Of a stretch of DNA of 41,203 nt, positions 23,833-31,558 are shown piece by piece. Every line of letters begins with the position of its first letter. Positions within the stretch are counted from its first letter, which is position 1. The stretch comes from an uncultured Prevotella sp. (lineage in GTDB: Bacteria > Bacteroidota > Bacteroidia > Bacteroidales > Bacteroidaceae): the NCBI GenBank assembly GCA_905196835.1, contig CAJJWN010000026.1:1-41203 (forward strand), read 5' to 3'. The position numbers and the translations under genes are program-made. The notes under the pieces were generated by a model. That model searched no databases. It was not told the DNA's origin and worked only from the letters and a program-made list of their open reading frames with translations.

Positions 23833-23938
23833 GCCAAATGCCGTCTTTTATAATGTAAAAGGTGGCCTTTGAGGCTGTAAAAGGCCGTCTTTAAGAAGGC
23901 AAAAGACGGTCTTTTGCAACGTGCAGGATATTATGTTG
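23833..23938. repeat. 22-bp phased repeat array 5 (four clear units)
   Basis: Units start at 23833 (gccaaatgccgtctttta), 23855 (gtaaaaggtggcctttga), 23877 (gtaaaaggccgtctttaa) and 23899 (gcaaaagacggtcttttg), all 22 bases apart, with a fading unit at 23921. Units three and four are nearly reverse complements and could pair. The array lies in a convergent gap. Confidence 0.9.
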
Positions 23939-23987
23939 TGGAATAGGGGATTGTAGAATGTATGGCGGCAGGCTTTCAGCAGGCCAA

Positions 23988-24575
23988 TCAGATTTCGCCG
24001 ATGCCTACGTAGCCGCGTGTAACGGCGTAGATGGTAAGTGCGGAAACGCTTTTCAGTCCAAGCTTTTCCATGATGTTGCGGCGGTGCGTAATGACCGTGG
24101 AAAGCGAAATGTTGAGACGGTCAGCAATCTCTTTGTTGATGAGACCTTTGACTATCAGGCTCATCACTTCTATCTCTCTGGCCGACAATGGTTTGCTGTC
24201 GTCTGTGTTTTCCATTGCCGGAAGGTTGCGCCCCGACGCGTGTGCGTGCTGTTCCAGGGCAAGGAGCGACTTGACGAGTTGCTTCTCTGGAACTGACGTG
24301 CACAGGCTGTGAAAGCCCGAGATGGGATTTGACGGCGTGGCGGAAGTGCTTAGTATGATTGTCTTTCGCTGTCTTTCGGTGAAAAAATGAATGTCGTCAA
24401 CCACTGCTCCCGTAGCTGCAAAGTAGTGTATGTAGCTGTCGGCGCACTCCGCCGGGATTTCTTTCACGCTGCGGAAAGTGTCGATGTCAATCGTCGGCAT
24501 TACTTCTTGCAGCATGTGTTTCAGGCCTATTGCCGCGAGAGTGTCGGGATGTATGATTGCGATTTTGGGAAACAT
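23988..24575 (-). CDS. LuxR-type regulator with degenerate receiver-like N-terminus
   Basis: The protein has 195 residues from the ATG at 24573-24575 (MFPKIAIIHPDTLAAIGLKHML). A longer version would need a TTG start at 24587 directly beside the upstream inverted repeat, so the ATG is preferred. Residues 1-110 look like a response-regulator receiver fold, but without a convincing phosphorylation Asp; DDIHFF is at about 60-65 and KTIILSTSATP at about 72-82. Residues 128-190 are a LuxR helix-turn-helix (LSAREIEVMSLIVKGLINKE, then IADRLNISLSTVITHRRN). The DNA-binding half is clearly related to that of the hemerythrin fusion protein at 18284-19240; both share IAD.L.IS..TVITHRRNI. No cognate kinase is nearby. 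Target and signal are unknown. Confidence 0.85.
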   Translation of the reverse strand: MFPKIAIIHPDTLAAIGLKHMLQEVMPTIDIDTFRSVKEIPAECADSYIHYFAATGAVVDDIHFFTERQRKTIILSTSATPSNPISGFHSLCTSVPEKQLVKSLLALEQHAHASGRNLPAMENTDDSKPLSAREIEVMSLIVKGLINKEIADRLNISLSTVITHRRNIMEKLGLKSVSALTIYAVTRGYVGIGEI

Positions 24576-24588
24576 GGGCGTTATCAAG

Positions 24589-24679
24589 TTAAGAGTTAAG
24601 GATTAAGAGTTAAGAAAATATACTTTGTACCGAACCTACATATGGGTGATTTTCTTAACTCTTAATTCTTGACTCTTAA
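24589..24679. repeat. 31-bp imperfect inverted repeat between oadB and the LuxR gene
   Basis: Arms 24589-24619 (starting ttaagagttaaggattaaga) and 24649-24679 (ending gactcttaa) are complementary over 31 bases with two mismatches, with a 29-base loop. Each arm itself contains two copies of ttaagagttaag. The element starts five bases after the 3' end of oadB (minus) and ends about 14 bases upstream of the regulator ATG, so it occupies the whole gap and may serve as terminator for oadB. Confidence 0.75.
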
Positions 24680-24683
24680 TTTT

Positions 24684-25841
24684 TTAAGACATAAATCCGA
24701 GCAAGGCTCCGGCTGCTACGGCTGAGCCGATGACGCCGGCAACGTTTGGTCCCATGGCGTGCATCAGCAAGAAGTTGTGACGGTCGTACTCAAGACCGAG
24801 GTTGTTGGATATTCGTGCACTCATAGGTACTGCGCTTACACCGGCGTTGCCGATAAGCGGGTTGAGCTTTTTCGACTTCGGCAAAAACAGGTTCATGAAC
24901 TTTACGAAGAGCACGCCCGACGCTGTTGCGATGGCGAAGGCCATGAAGCCGAGGAAGAATATGTATATGGTCTTCAGCGTAAGGAACTCGCTGGCCTGCG
25001 TAGAGCAGCCTACCGTGAGGCCGAGCAGCATTACCACGATGTCGTTAAGTGCGCTTCCGGCAGTCTTGGCGAGGCGTGTGGTCTTGCCTGATTCCTTCAA
25101 CAGGTTGCCGAAGAACAGCATACCGAGCAGCGGAAGGCCTGAAGGCACGATGAATGTTGTCAGCAGAAGTCCGATGATGGGAAAGAGTATTCGTTCCGTC
25201 TGGCTCACCTGGCGTGCCGGTTTCATGCGGATAAGGCGCTCCTTCTTGGTTGTGAGCAGGCGCATGAGCGGCGGCTGGATGATTGGCACGAGTGCCATGT
25301 AGGAGTAAGCGCATACGGCTATGGCTCCCATAAGGTTGGGGCTGAGCTTCGACGAGAGGAAGATTGCCGTAGGTCCGTCGGCTCCGCCGATGATGGCTAT
25401 GCCTGCTGCCTGGTTAGGTTCGAAGCCAAGCGCCAGCGCAATCATGTATGCTCCGAAGATGCCGAACTGCGCCGCAGCTCCTATCAGTATTAGCTTCGGG
25501 TTGCTGATGAGCGCGGAGAAGTCGGTCATCGCGCCTATTCCGAGGAACACCAGCGGCGGATACCATCCTTGGCGCACGCCTTGGTAGAAGATGTTGAGCA
25601 CGGAGTTGTCCTCGTACAGTCCTATCTCAAGTCCAGCGTCGGCGCGGAACGGAATGTTGCCGAGTATGATGCCAAGGCCGATAGGTACGAGCAGCAACGG
25701 CTCAAAGTCTTTCTTTATTGCCAGCCAGATGAAGAATGCGCCGGCAATTATCATGATGATGTTGCCCGTCTCGGCGTTGGCGAAGCCCGTATATGTAAGG
25801 AACTCGTTGAAGTTGCTTGAAATGAAATCTGTAAATCCCAT
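24684..25841 (-). CDS. oadB: Sodium-translocating decarboxylase, beta subunit
   Basis: The 385-residue membrane protein matches the beta subunit of sodium-pumping decarboxylases (oxaloacetate, methylmalonyl-CoA or glutaconyl-CoA types): LLLVPIGLGIILGNIPF, YPPLVFLGIGAMTDFSALIS, AAGIAIIGGADGPTAIFLSS (the conserved GGADGPT motif with a sodium-site Asp), and the C-terminal NFLLMHAMGPNVAGVIGSAVAAG. This subunit carries out the decarboxylation of carboxybiotin coupled to Na+ export. The biotin carrier is encoded 137 bases upstream and the OadG-like subunit before that, all on the minus strand. With methylmalonyl-CoA mutase encoded nearby, methylmalonyl-CoA is the likely substrate; that is inference from context. 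Confidence 0.95.
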   Translation of the reverse strand: MGFTDFISSNFNEFLTYTGFANAETGNIIMIIAGAFFIWLAIKKDFEPLLLVPIGLGIILGNIPFRADAGLEIGLYEDNSVLNIFYQGVRQGWYPPLVFLGIGAMTDFSALISNPKLILIGAAAQFGIFGAYMIALALGFEPNQAAGIAIIGGADGPTAIFLSSKLSPNLMGAIAVCAYSYMALVPIIQPPLMRLLTTKKERLIRMKPARQVSQTERILFPIIGLLLTTFIVPSGLPLLGMLFFGNLLKESGKTTRLAKTAGSALNDIVVMLLGLTVGCSTQASEFLTLKTIYIFFLGFMAFAIATASGVLFVKFMNLFLPKSKKLNPLIGNAGVSAVPMSARISNNLGLEYDRHNFLLMHAMGPNVAGVIGSAVAAGALLGFMS

Positions 25842-25865
25842 ATATTTGCGGTTTTACGGTTGTGC

Positions 25866-25966
25866 GGTTATTTGGTTTTACGGTTTAGGTTGTATGGCTA
25901 TTTGGTTTTATGGTTTTACGTTATCAGTTGCACCGTATGACCTTATAACCGTAAAACCGTATAACC
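25866..25966. repeat. Intra-operon inverted repeat (GGTTAT.CGGTTTT family) upstream of oadB
   Basis: GGTTATTTGGTTTTACGGTT (25866-25885) is complementary to AACCGTAAAACCGTATAACC (25947-25966) with two mismatches. More copies of GGTTTTACGG and TTTGGTTTTA lie between them. The gap separates the biotin-carrier gene from oadB within one operon, like the susC-susD gap. Confidence 0.75.
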
Positions 25967-25978
25967 AAAAGACTCGTT

Positions 25979-26422
25979 TTATCCTATTGTAATTAGTGCG
26001 TCGCCCTCCATTACGGTGTCGCCTTTGTTCACGAGAACAGCTGTTACCGTGCCGTTACATTCTGCTTCGATGTTGTTCTGCATCTTCATGGCTTCGAGCA
26101 CGATGACGGTGTCGCCGTCTTTCACGGTGTCTCCCACCTTTACTTTTACCTCGGTGATAGTTCCGGGCAGCGGAGCCGTTACCTTGGTTCCACCAGTCGG
26201 CACGTTGGCAGCCGGTTTTTCGGGTTGGCTGACGGGAGCTGTCGCGGCAGGTTGGGGCGGTGTCACTACCGGTTTATGCGGCATAGTGGCTGGATTGATG
26301 GGCTGTTTCAGCTCCACTTCAAAGGATATTCCGTTGACGTTTACTTGTGCAATGTTGCCTTCTACGTTGACTATCTCCACGTCGTAGTCTACGCCCTGTA
26401 CCTTATATTGATATTTGTTCAT
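25979..26422 (-). CDS. Biotin carboxyl carrier subunit of the sodium-pumping decarboxylase
   Basis: The 147-residue protein has an N-terminal strand-rich segment (1-40), a flexible Pro/Ala-rich linker (about 45-77, PVVTPPQPAATAPVSQPEKP) and a C-terminal biotinyl domain (78-147). The biotin lysine is K113 in VLEAMKMQNN, followed by the conserved GTVTAVLVNKGDTVMEGD. It shuttles the carboxyl group from the carboxyltransferase to the membrane beta subunit. It is encoded between the OadG-like gene (57-base gap) and oadB. Confidence 0.95.
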   Translation of the reverse strand: MNKYQYKVQGVDYDVEIVNVEGNIAQVNVNGISFEVELKQPINPATMPHKPVVTPPQPAATAPVSQPEKPAANVPTGGTKVTAPLPGTITEVKVKVGDTVKDGDTVIVLEAMKMQNNIEAECNGTVTAVLVNKGDTVMEGDALITIG

Positions 26423-26479
26423 TTTGTTTTGCTTTATGTTTGGGTTGTAAAGTATTGTTCTTTTATAAGTATCAAGCCG

Positions 26480-27445
26480 TTACGGGATGATGGTTTCTTC
26501 AGGATACATGTTCCAGTTGGTATGGTGCGGTTTTATGGTTATGATGTTGCTTTCAATGTCGTGCACGTTGTCTTCATACTGTTTCAGTGCCATTGCAATG
26601 ACGGCTATGTATATTTCCTTGTCTATACCGCCAGTTTGCAGTCCGTCTTTCAGTATCACTTTCGTCTTATGTCCGGTCTCGGCAAGTTTCTCTCCGGTCT
26701 TTACCGCAGCCTTGATGGGCTGTATCTTGCCAGCTTTTTTCAGTGCCTGTTTATGCGACATGAACAGTCCGAGCACGCGGAAGAACACGTAAAGCAGCGC
26801 GAGACAGAAGAAGACGATGCCCATTGACAGCACGGTGATGCCCAGTCCGTAAGGGTCGTCACGCTTGATTTTGGCAATTTTCGTCTCGCTCATCTGCACA
26901 AAGTTCTCTATTCCGGGCGTAACGCAGTCGGGACTTTTCACCTCCCATTGCGCCGCTCCGTCCTTAATCCTTGCGTAAGACTGGTCTGTGGCAAGGGCTG
27001 GAACAGAAACAGAGTCAATCAGGTCAATTCCGTTACCGTCATACAAGGCAATCCATAGGGGCTCTCCGCTTGCAGCCTTGGCGTTGAGATGCAGCGTACC
27101 CTGTGCCTGGTTGCCGTTAAGGAAGAACACGATGTGCTCTCGTGCCGACATGGCCGTGCGCCCGTCGCCGTTAGGAATGCAGCTCATCATGGCCGTGCGC
27201 CCGGCCACTGACAGGCTTTTGTCGAGCACGCGGCGGTCAGTAGTGATGTACATGCCGCGCACGTCATACGTGGAGAAGGCGGTGTTGGCAAGTTCCACCC
27301 AGGCGCTCCGGTTCCCGTATTCGTCTTGTAGGTTGGCCTTGTTGTTGGTAAGCACTTCGTTTATCTTGATGTTTCTTGCCCCTTGGGCGAACATCGAGAC
27401 CGTGCCTGCCAGCAGGGCGCAAAGCAGAAAAACGGTTTTCTTCAT
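26480..27445 (-). CDS. OadG-like gamma subunit with N-terminal lamin-tail-like domain
   Basis: The 321-residue protein begins with a signal peptide (MKKTVFLLCALLAGTVSMFAQ). Residues 24-175 look like a lamin-tail domain (IKINEVLTNNKANLQDEYGN, SAWVELANTAFSTYDVRGMY, then IVFFLNGNQ and GNGIDLIDSV), a fold of extracellular proteins. One transmembrane helix follows at about 200-225 (GLGITVLSMGIVFFCLALLY), then a charged cytoplasmic tail, the layout of the decarboxylase gamma subunit (OadG/MmdD) that holds the complex together. Classical OadG has only the helix and tail (about 80-100 residues), so this is an extended form with a periplasmic domain. Position first in the oadG-biotin carrier-oadB order supports the call. 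The carboxyltransferase alpha gene that usually precedes it in Bacteroides is absent here. Confidence 0.85.
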   Translation of the reverse strand: MKKTVFLLCALLAGTVSMFAQGARNIKINEVLTNNKANLQDEYGNRSAWVELANTAFSTYDVRGMYITTDRRVLDKSLSVAGRTAMMSCIPNGDGRTAMSAREHIVFFLNGNQAQGTLHLNAKAASGEPLWIALYDGNGIDLIDSVSVPALATDQSYARIKDGAAQWEVKSPDCVTPGIENFVQMSETKIAKIKRDDPYGLGITVLSMGIVFFCLALLYVFFRVLGLFMSHKQALKKAGKIQPIKAAVKTGEKLAETGHKTKVILKDGLQTGGIDKEIYIAVIAMALKQYEDNVHDIESNIITIKPHHTNWNMYPEETIIP

Positions 27446-27461
27446 GTCGTGATGCTTGTTT

Positions 27462-27495
27462 TTAAGGTTTAAGGTTATGCGGTTTTTGGTTATTG
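27462..27495. repeat. Third copy of the GGTTAT.CGGTTTT repeat, upstream of the OadG-like gene
   Basis: The stretch ttaaggttatgcggtttttg followed by gttattga matches the unit seen at 2700-2713 (GGTTATGCGGTTTT). Only one arm is present, so no hairpin is proposed. Confidence 0.5.
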
Positions 27496-27518
27496 ATGTA
27501 ATGCTTGCAGGCAGTTTT

Positions 27519-27570
27519 AAGGTTGCAGGGTGATGTGCCTATGCCTTGATGGCGACACCCCTGCAACCTT
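27519..27570. terminator. Hairpin after the AspT-type transporter gene
   Basis: AAGGTTGCAGGG (27519-27530) and CCCTGCAACCTT (27559-27570) are perfect 12-base arms with a 28-base loop. It begins about 15 bases past the transporter stop (minus strand). No good T-run follows on that strand, so termination is likely but not certain. Confidence 0.55.
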
Positions 27571-27584
27571 TATTTTGCAATTTG

Positions 27585-29273
27585 TCACATTCCACAGAAG
27601 AACAGGACTATTATCTGCGCGGTGAATATCCTGAGGAACATGCTCAGCGGATATACCGTAGAGTAGCCTACGGCCGGCGCGTCCTTGCTGCATACGGAGT
27701 TGGCGTATGCCAATGCGGGCGGGTCTGTGTATGTTCCGGCTATCATTCCCATAATCGTGAAATAGTTGAACTTGTATTTCAGGCGTGCGATTATGCCTAC
27801 TATTAAGATAGGTATTACTGTTATCAGGAAGCCTGTGTAGACGTATTTCAGTCCGTCGCCCTGCACAATGGTTTCCAAGAAGCCTCCGCCGGCCTTGATG
27901 CCTACGCTGGCAAGGAAGAGCACCAGGCCTATTTCGCGCAGCATCATGTTTGCGCTGGTGGTGGTGTAGGTTACGAGGTGGACTTTGTAACCGAAGCGTC
28001 CGATGAGTATCGCTATGATAAGCGGGCCGCCGGCGATGCCGAGTTTTATTGGCACGGGTATGCCCGGGCAGGCTATCGGGATGCTGCCGAACAGTATTCC
28101 GACGAAAATCCCGACGAAGATGGTTGCTATGTTGGGCGCGTTGAGGCGTTTTACGGAGTTGCCGAGTACGCTTGCCATGCGGTTTACGGCGCCTTCCGGG
28201 CCTACTACCATCACGCGGTCGCCCACTTGGAGGGAGAGGCTTGAGTGCGCGAAGAGGTCCATTCCGTGACGTGTCACCCTCGTGACGTTGACTCCGAAGC
28301 CGCGTGAGAAGTGCATCTGGCCGAGCGTCTTGCCGTTGATTGACGGGCGTGTGACGACGATGCGCTTGCTTACCATCGGCTCGTCTTGTGTCTTCCAGTC
28401 GACTTCCACTTCCGGACCGATGAAGGCTATTATGGCTTCGGCGTCTTTCTCGGCGCAGACTATGAAGAGCTTGTCGCCGATGTGGAAAATGGTTTTGCCC
28501 ATAGGCGTCACCACGTGGCCGTCGTGAAGCAGGCGCGAGCATACAAAGTCGCGGTTTAGGAACTCGTGCACCTGGGCTATCGTCTTGCCTTCAAGGTAGC
28601 CGTTCTCCACCTTTATGCTCATGAAGTGAGGCTTTACAGCCTCGTTGTCATTCTCTTCTTCGTCAAGTTTCTCCTCTTCTTTATCGGCCTTGATATGGCA
28701 GATGTAGCGTATCGCAATCGTTGCGCCGATTATTCCGAGCACGCCCAGCGGGTAGGCGCAGGCATATCCTGAGGCGATTTGGGGCACATTGCCGTCCCTG
28801 AACACTGATGCAAGCGCTTCGTTGGCCGCTCCGAGACCCGGAGTGTTGGTCACGGCGCCGTACAGCGTGCCAACCATCATCGGCAGGTTCATCGGGTCTG
28901 ACGTGTCGAAGAAGATGTAGTAGCAGGCGAACATAACGAGGATGTTCAGCAGTATTACCGTGGTAGACAGGGCGTTGAGCGTCACTCCGCCGCGCTTGAA
29001 GCTCTCGAAGAAGCCGGGGCCTACCTGCAAACCTATCATGAATACGAACAGGATGAGTCCGAACTCTTGCAGGAACGAGAGCACGCTCGGCGTCGCCGTG
29101 AAGCCTATGTGGCCGGCGGCGATGCCCGCGAACAGCACGAACGTTACACCGAGGGAAATACCACCAATCTTTATTTTCCCGAGAAACACACCTACGGCGA
29201 TGACGCTTGCGTAAAGCAGGGCTATGTGTGCCACGGAGTCAGTTGCCGTAAACAAATTTATCAGCCAATCCAT
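27585..29273 (-). CDS. AspT/YidE-type transporter with central RCK_C (TrkA-C) domains
   Basis: The 562-residue protein has the layout of the aspartate:alanine exchanger family. An N-terminal membrane half (about 15-190) contains [18 protein letters not shown] and [11 protein letters not shown]; two RCK_C/TrkA-C domains lie in the cytoplasm (about 215-370: [20 protein letters not shown] and [20 protein letters not shown]); a second membrane half (about 380-560) contains [16 protein letters not shown] and [20 protein letters not shown]. The two membrane halves are internal repeats. Known members exchange dicarboxylate amino acids or related acids. Next to the decarboxylase genes, export or exchange of a dicarboxylate such as succinate or aspartate is possible but inferred. 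It may be first in the operon with the OadG-like gene, although a hairpin lies between. Confidence 0.88.
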   Translation of the reverse strand: MDWLINLFTATDSVAHIALLYASVIAVGVFLGKIKIGGISLGVTFVLFAGIAAGHIGFTATPSVLSFLQEFGLILFVFMIGLQVGPGFFESFKRGGVTLNALSTTVILLNILVMFACYYIFFDTSDPMNLPMMVGTLYGAVTNTPGLGAANEALASVFRDGNVPQIASGYACAYPLGVLGIIGATIAIRYICHIKADKEEEKLDEEENDNEAVKPHFMSIKVENGYLEGKTIAQVHEFLNRDFVCSRLLHDGHVVTPMGKTIFHIGDKLFIVCAEKDAEAIIAFIGPEVEVDWKTQDEPMVSKRIVVTRPSINGKTLGQMHFSRGFGVNVTRVTRHGMDLFAHSSLSLQVGDRVMVVGPEGAVNRMASVLGNSVKRLNAPNIATIFVGIFVGILFGSIPIACPGIPVPIKLGIAGGPLIIAILIGRFGYKVHLVTYTTTSANMMLREIGLVLFLASVGIKAGGGFLETIVQGDGLKYVYTGFLITVIPILIVGIIARLKYKFNYFTIMGMIAGTYTDPPALAYANSVCSKDAPAVGYSTVYPLSMFLRIFTAQIIVLFFCGM

Positions 29274-29293
29274 AATATTTATTTAAGATGCTG

Positions 29294-29301
29294 CAAAAGT
29301 A
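29294..29301 (-). promoter_or_regulatory. -7 promoter element of the AspT-type transporter gene
   Basis: TACTTTTG on the minus strand (plus 29294-29301) is an exact TAnnTTTG box, 21 bases upstream of the start codon. No TTTG is seen at the usual upstream distance. Confidence 0.5.
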
Positions 29302-29427
29302 GCTAAATTCTTACTCATTTGGTAATTTTTGTGCAATTATTTTAATGTCAATCAGCCGCTTTTTGCATTTTTCACGGTTAAATATTAAATTGTGCTTCTT
29401 TTTTCAAAGCTTGTCAAAAAAATGCCT

Positions 29428-29435
29428 TATCTTTG
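29428..29435 (+). promoter_or_regulatory. Candidate -7 promoter element of mutAB
   Basis: TATCTTTG (29428-29435) is an exact TAnnTTTG box. No good TTTG is seen 19-21 bases upstream; TTTC at 29402-29405 is 22 bases away. If used, the mutA transcript would have a leader of about 250 bases containing 22-bp array 6. No nearer promoter is visible in the AT-rich stretch 29650-29695. Confidence 0.45.
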
Positions 29436-29479
29436 CATATTGATAAGTTCCGTATTTGCAGGTCTTTGTGCAATGTTTT

Positions 29480-29563
29480 GCCAAAGGCCGTCAATCGGCG
29501 CGCCAAAGGCCGTCTTTCAGAGCCCAAAAGGCCGTCTTTCGCAATGCAAAATGCCGTCTTTTG
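29480..29563. repeat. 22-bp phased repeat array 6 (four units)
   Basis: Units start at 29480 (gccaaaggccgtcaatcg), 29502 (gccaaaggccgtctttca), 29524 (ccaaaaggccgtctttcg) and 29546 (gcaaaatgccgtcttttg), all 22 bases apart and all in the same orientation. It lies in the divergent gap upstream of mutA. The rest of this 422-base gap holds the two promoter elements and nothing else I can support; no cobalamin riboswitch was recognised. Confidence 0.9.
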
Positions 29564-29695
29564 CAAGCCGTTGGTTCCCAGGCGGTTGCGCGGACGGCAA
29601 CGTGCCGGGCAGCGGATGCGCGGCTGATGTCTTTGATTTGAGTTGACCACATTTAATATTATTAGGTATTCTTAATATTACTATAAAAGATTGAT

Positions 29696-31558
29696 ATGTC
29701 AAACTGTAAAGAAAAACTCTTCAGCGAGTTCAAAGCGCCTACACGCCAGGAGTGGCTTGACAAGATACAAGTCGACCTGAAGGGCGCTGACTTCAACAAA
29801 CGCTTGGTTTGGCGGACTAACGAAGGCTTTGACGTCCCGCCGTTCTACCGCCAGGAGGACGTGTTGAAACTTGACACGCCAAACGCCCTTCCGGGCGAGT
29901 TCCCATACGTTCGTGGCAACAAGAAGGCCTGCAACTGCTGGTATGTACGCCAGGACATCGTAGCCGATGACGCCAAGGCGGCCAATGCCAAGGCGCGCGA
30001 CATCATCGGCCGGGGCGTTGACTCGGTGGGCTTCAGGCTTCCGGGCGATTGCGTCAGCGCAGACTATGTTGAGGCGTTGCTCGACGGAATTGATTGTGAG
30101 GCCGTCGAGTTGAACTTCAACACCTGCAAGCGCCACACCCTTGAGCTTGCCCGAATCCTCGCCGCTTATTTCGACAAGAAGGGCTGCGACAAGGCAAAGG
30201 TGGCCGGTTCGCTTGACTGGGACCCGATGGAGAAAATCGTGATGAAGGGGCACGACACCACCCCCGTGTTCGCGTTTGCTCCGCAGATAGTCGATGCCTT
30301 GAAGGACTATCCGCTCTTTCGCTGCATCTCCGTGAACGCCGTCGCGCTCAACAATGCCGGCGCTTACATCGTGCAGGAGCTGGGATATGCTATGGCTTGG
30401 GGCAACGAATACCTGAATATGCTTGTCGAGGCGGGTGTAGACGTTGACCTCGCGGCAAGCAAGCTGACATTCAACATGGGCATTTCCGAAAACTTTTTCA
30501 TGGAAATAGCCAAGTTCCGCGCCGCCCGTCTGCTTTGGGCTGAAATCGTAAAGCAGTACGGACCGAAGTCGGACGCTTCGTGCAAGATGTGCGTCAATGC
30601 CGTAACATCAAAGTACAACATGACTATTTTCGACAGTTACGTCAACCTGTTGCGCTCTCAGACCGAGTCGATGAGCGCCGCACTTGCCGGTGTGCACTCA
30701 ATCGTCGTGACACCGTTCGACGCCGTTTACGAGACGCCTAATGACTTCTCGGAGCGTCTTGCGCGTAACCAGCAGCTGCTTTTGAAGGAAGAAAGCCATT
30801 TCGACAAGGTGGTTGACCCCGCCGCTGGCAGCTATTTTGTCGAGGAACTTACCACATCGCTTGCCAACGAGGGCTGGAAGATATTTCTTAAAGTGGAGTC
30901 GGAGGGAGGCTTCCTCGAGGCTTCAAAGAAAGGCATTGTGCAGGACGACATCAACGCTACGAACGCAAAACGCCACGAGGCGGCCGCAAAGCGCAAGGAA
31001 TTCATCCTCGGAACAAACCAGTTCCCCAACTTTACGGAGAAGTCAGACGGCAAGCGTCCCGTTGGATGTACTTGCTCGTGCGGAGGCGGACACAAGCACG
31101 AGGCAGCTTTCAAGGCCATTGAAACGACGCGTCTCGCCGCCGATTATGAAGACTTGCGCATGAAGGTGGAAGAGAGCGGCAAGGTGCCTGTTGCCTTCAT
31201 GCTCACCATCGGCAACCTTGCCATGCGCCAGGCTCGTGCCCAGTTCAGTTGCAACTTCCTTGCCTGCGCAGGCTACAAGGTTGTTGACAACCTCGGCTTC
31301 AAGACCGTGGAAGAAGGTGTTGACGCAGCCCTGAAGGCTGGTGCCGACATTGTTGTGCTCTGTTCAAGCGACGATGAGTATGCCGAGTATGCCGTTCCGG
31401 CATTCAAGTATCTTGACGGCCGCGCCATGTTCGTGGTTGCCGGAGCGCCGGCCTGCATGGAAGAGCTTAAGGCCGCAGGCATAGAGAACTTTATCCACGT
31501 GCGCTGCAACGTGCTTGAGACATTGAAGGAATATAACGCTAAATTGGGAATAAAATGA
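29696..31558 (+). CDS. mutA: Methylmalonyl-CoA mutase, small subunit
   Basis: The 620-residue protein matches the small (non-catalytic) subunit of heterodimeric methylmalonyl-CoA mutase: [20 protein letters not shown] at the start, the TIM-barrel block with [20 protein letters not shown] and [20 protein letters not shown], and [21 protein letters not shown] cobalamin-binding-like domain at about 485-615 lacks the DxHxxG motif ([17 protein letters not shown] instead), as usual for this subunit. A cysteine and histidine cluster, [11 protein letters not shown] at about 459, sits in the linker. It forms a dimer with MutB. Its stop overlaps the mutB start by four bases (ATGA at 31555-31558), so expression is translationally coupled. 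Confidence 0.96.
   Translation: MSNCKEKLFSEFKAPTRQEWLDKIQVDLKGADFNKRLVWRTNEGFDVPPFYRQEDVLKLDTPNALPGEFPYVRGNKKACNCWYVRQDIVADDAKAANAKARDIIGRGVDSVGFRLPGDCVSADYVEALLDGIDCEAVELNFNTCKRHTLELARILAAYFDKKGCDKAKVAGSLDWDPMEKIVMKGHDTTPVFAFAPQIVDALKDYPLFRCISVNAVALNNAGAYIVQELGYAMAWGNEYLNMLVEAGVDVDLAASKLTFNMGISENFFMEIAKFRAARLLWAEIVKQYGPKSDASCKMCVNAVTSKYNMTIFDSYVNLLRSQTESMSAALAGVHSIVVTPFDAVYETPNDFSERLARNQQLLLKEESHFDKVVDPAAGSYFVEELTTSLANEGWKIFLKVESEGGFLEASKKGIVQDDINATNAKRHEAAAKRKEFILGTNQFPNFTEKSDGKRPVGCTCSCGGGHKHEAAFKAIETTRLAADYEDLRMKVEESGKVPVAFMLTIGNLAMRQARAQFSCNFLACAGYKVVDNLGFKTVEEGVDAALKAGADIVVLCSSDDEYAEYAVPAFKYLDGRAMFVVAGAPACMEELKAAGIENFIHVRCNVLETLKEYNAKLGIK

Noticed and set aside
27517..28542. 341-residue minus-strand frame inside the AspT-type transporter gene
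   Set aside because: It is very rich in Arg and His, overlaps the real transporter in another frame, and has no domain.
29274..29695. Cobalamin riboswitch upstream of mutAB
   Set aside because: The enzyme uses B12, so I looked for the B12-box and the multi-stem leader; neither is recognisable. Only the 22-bp array and AT-rich sequence are present.
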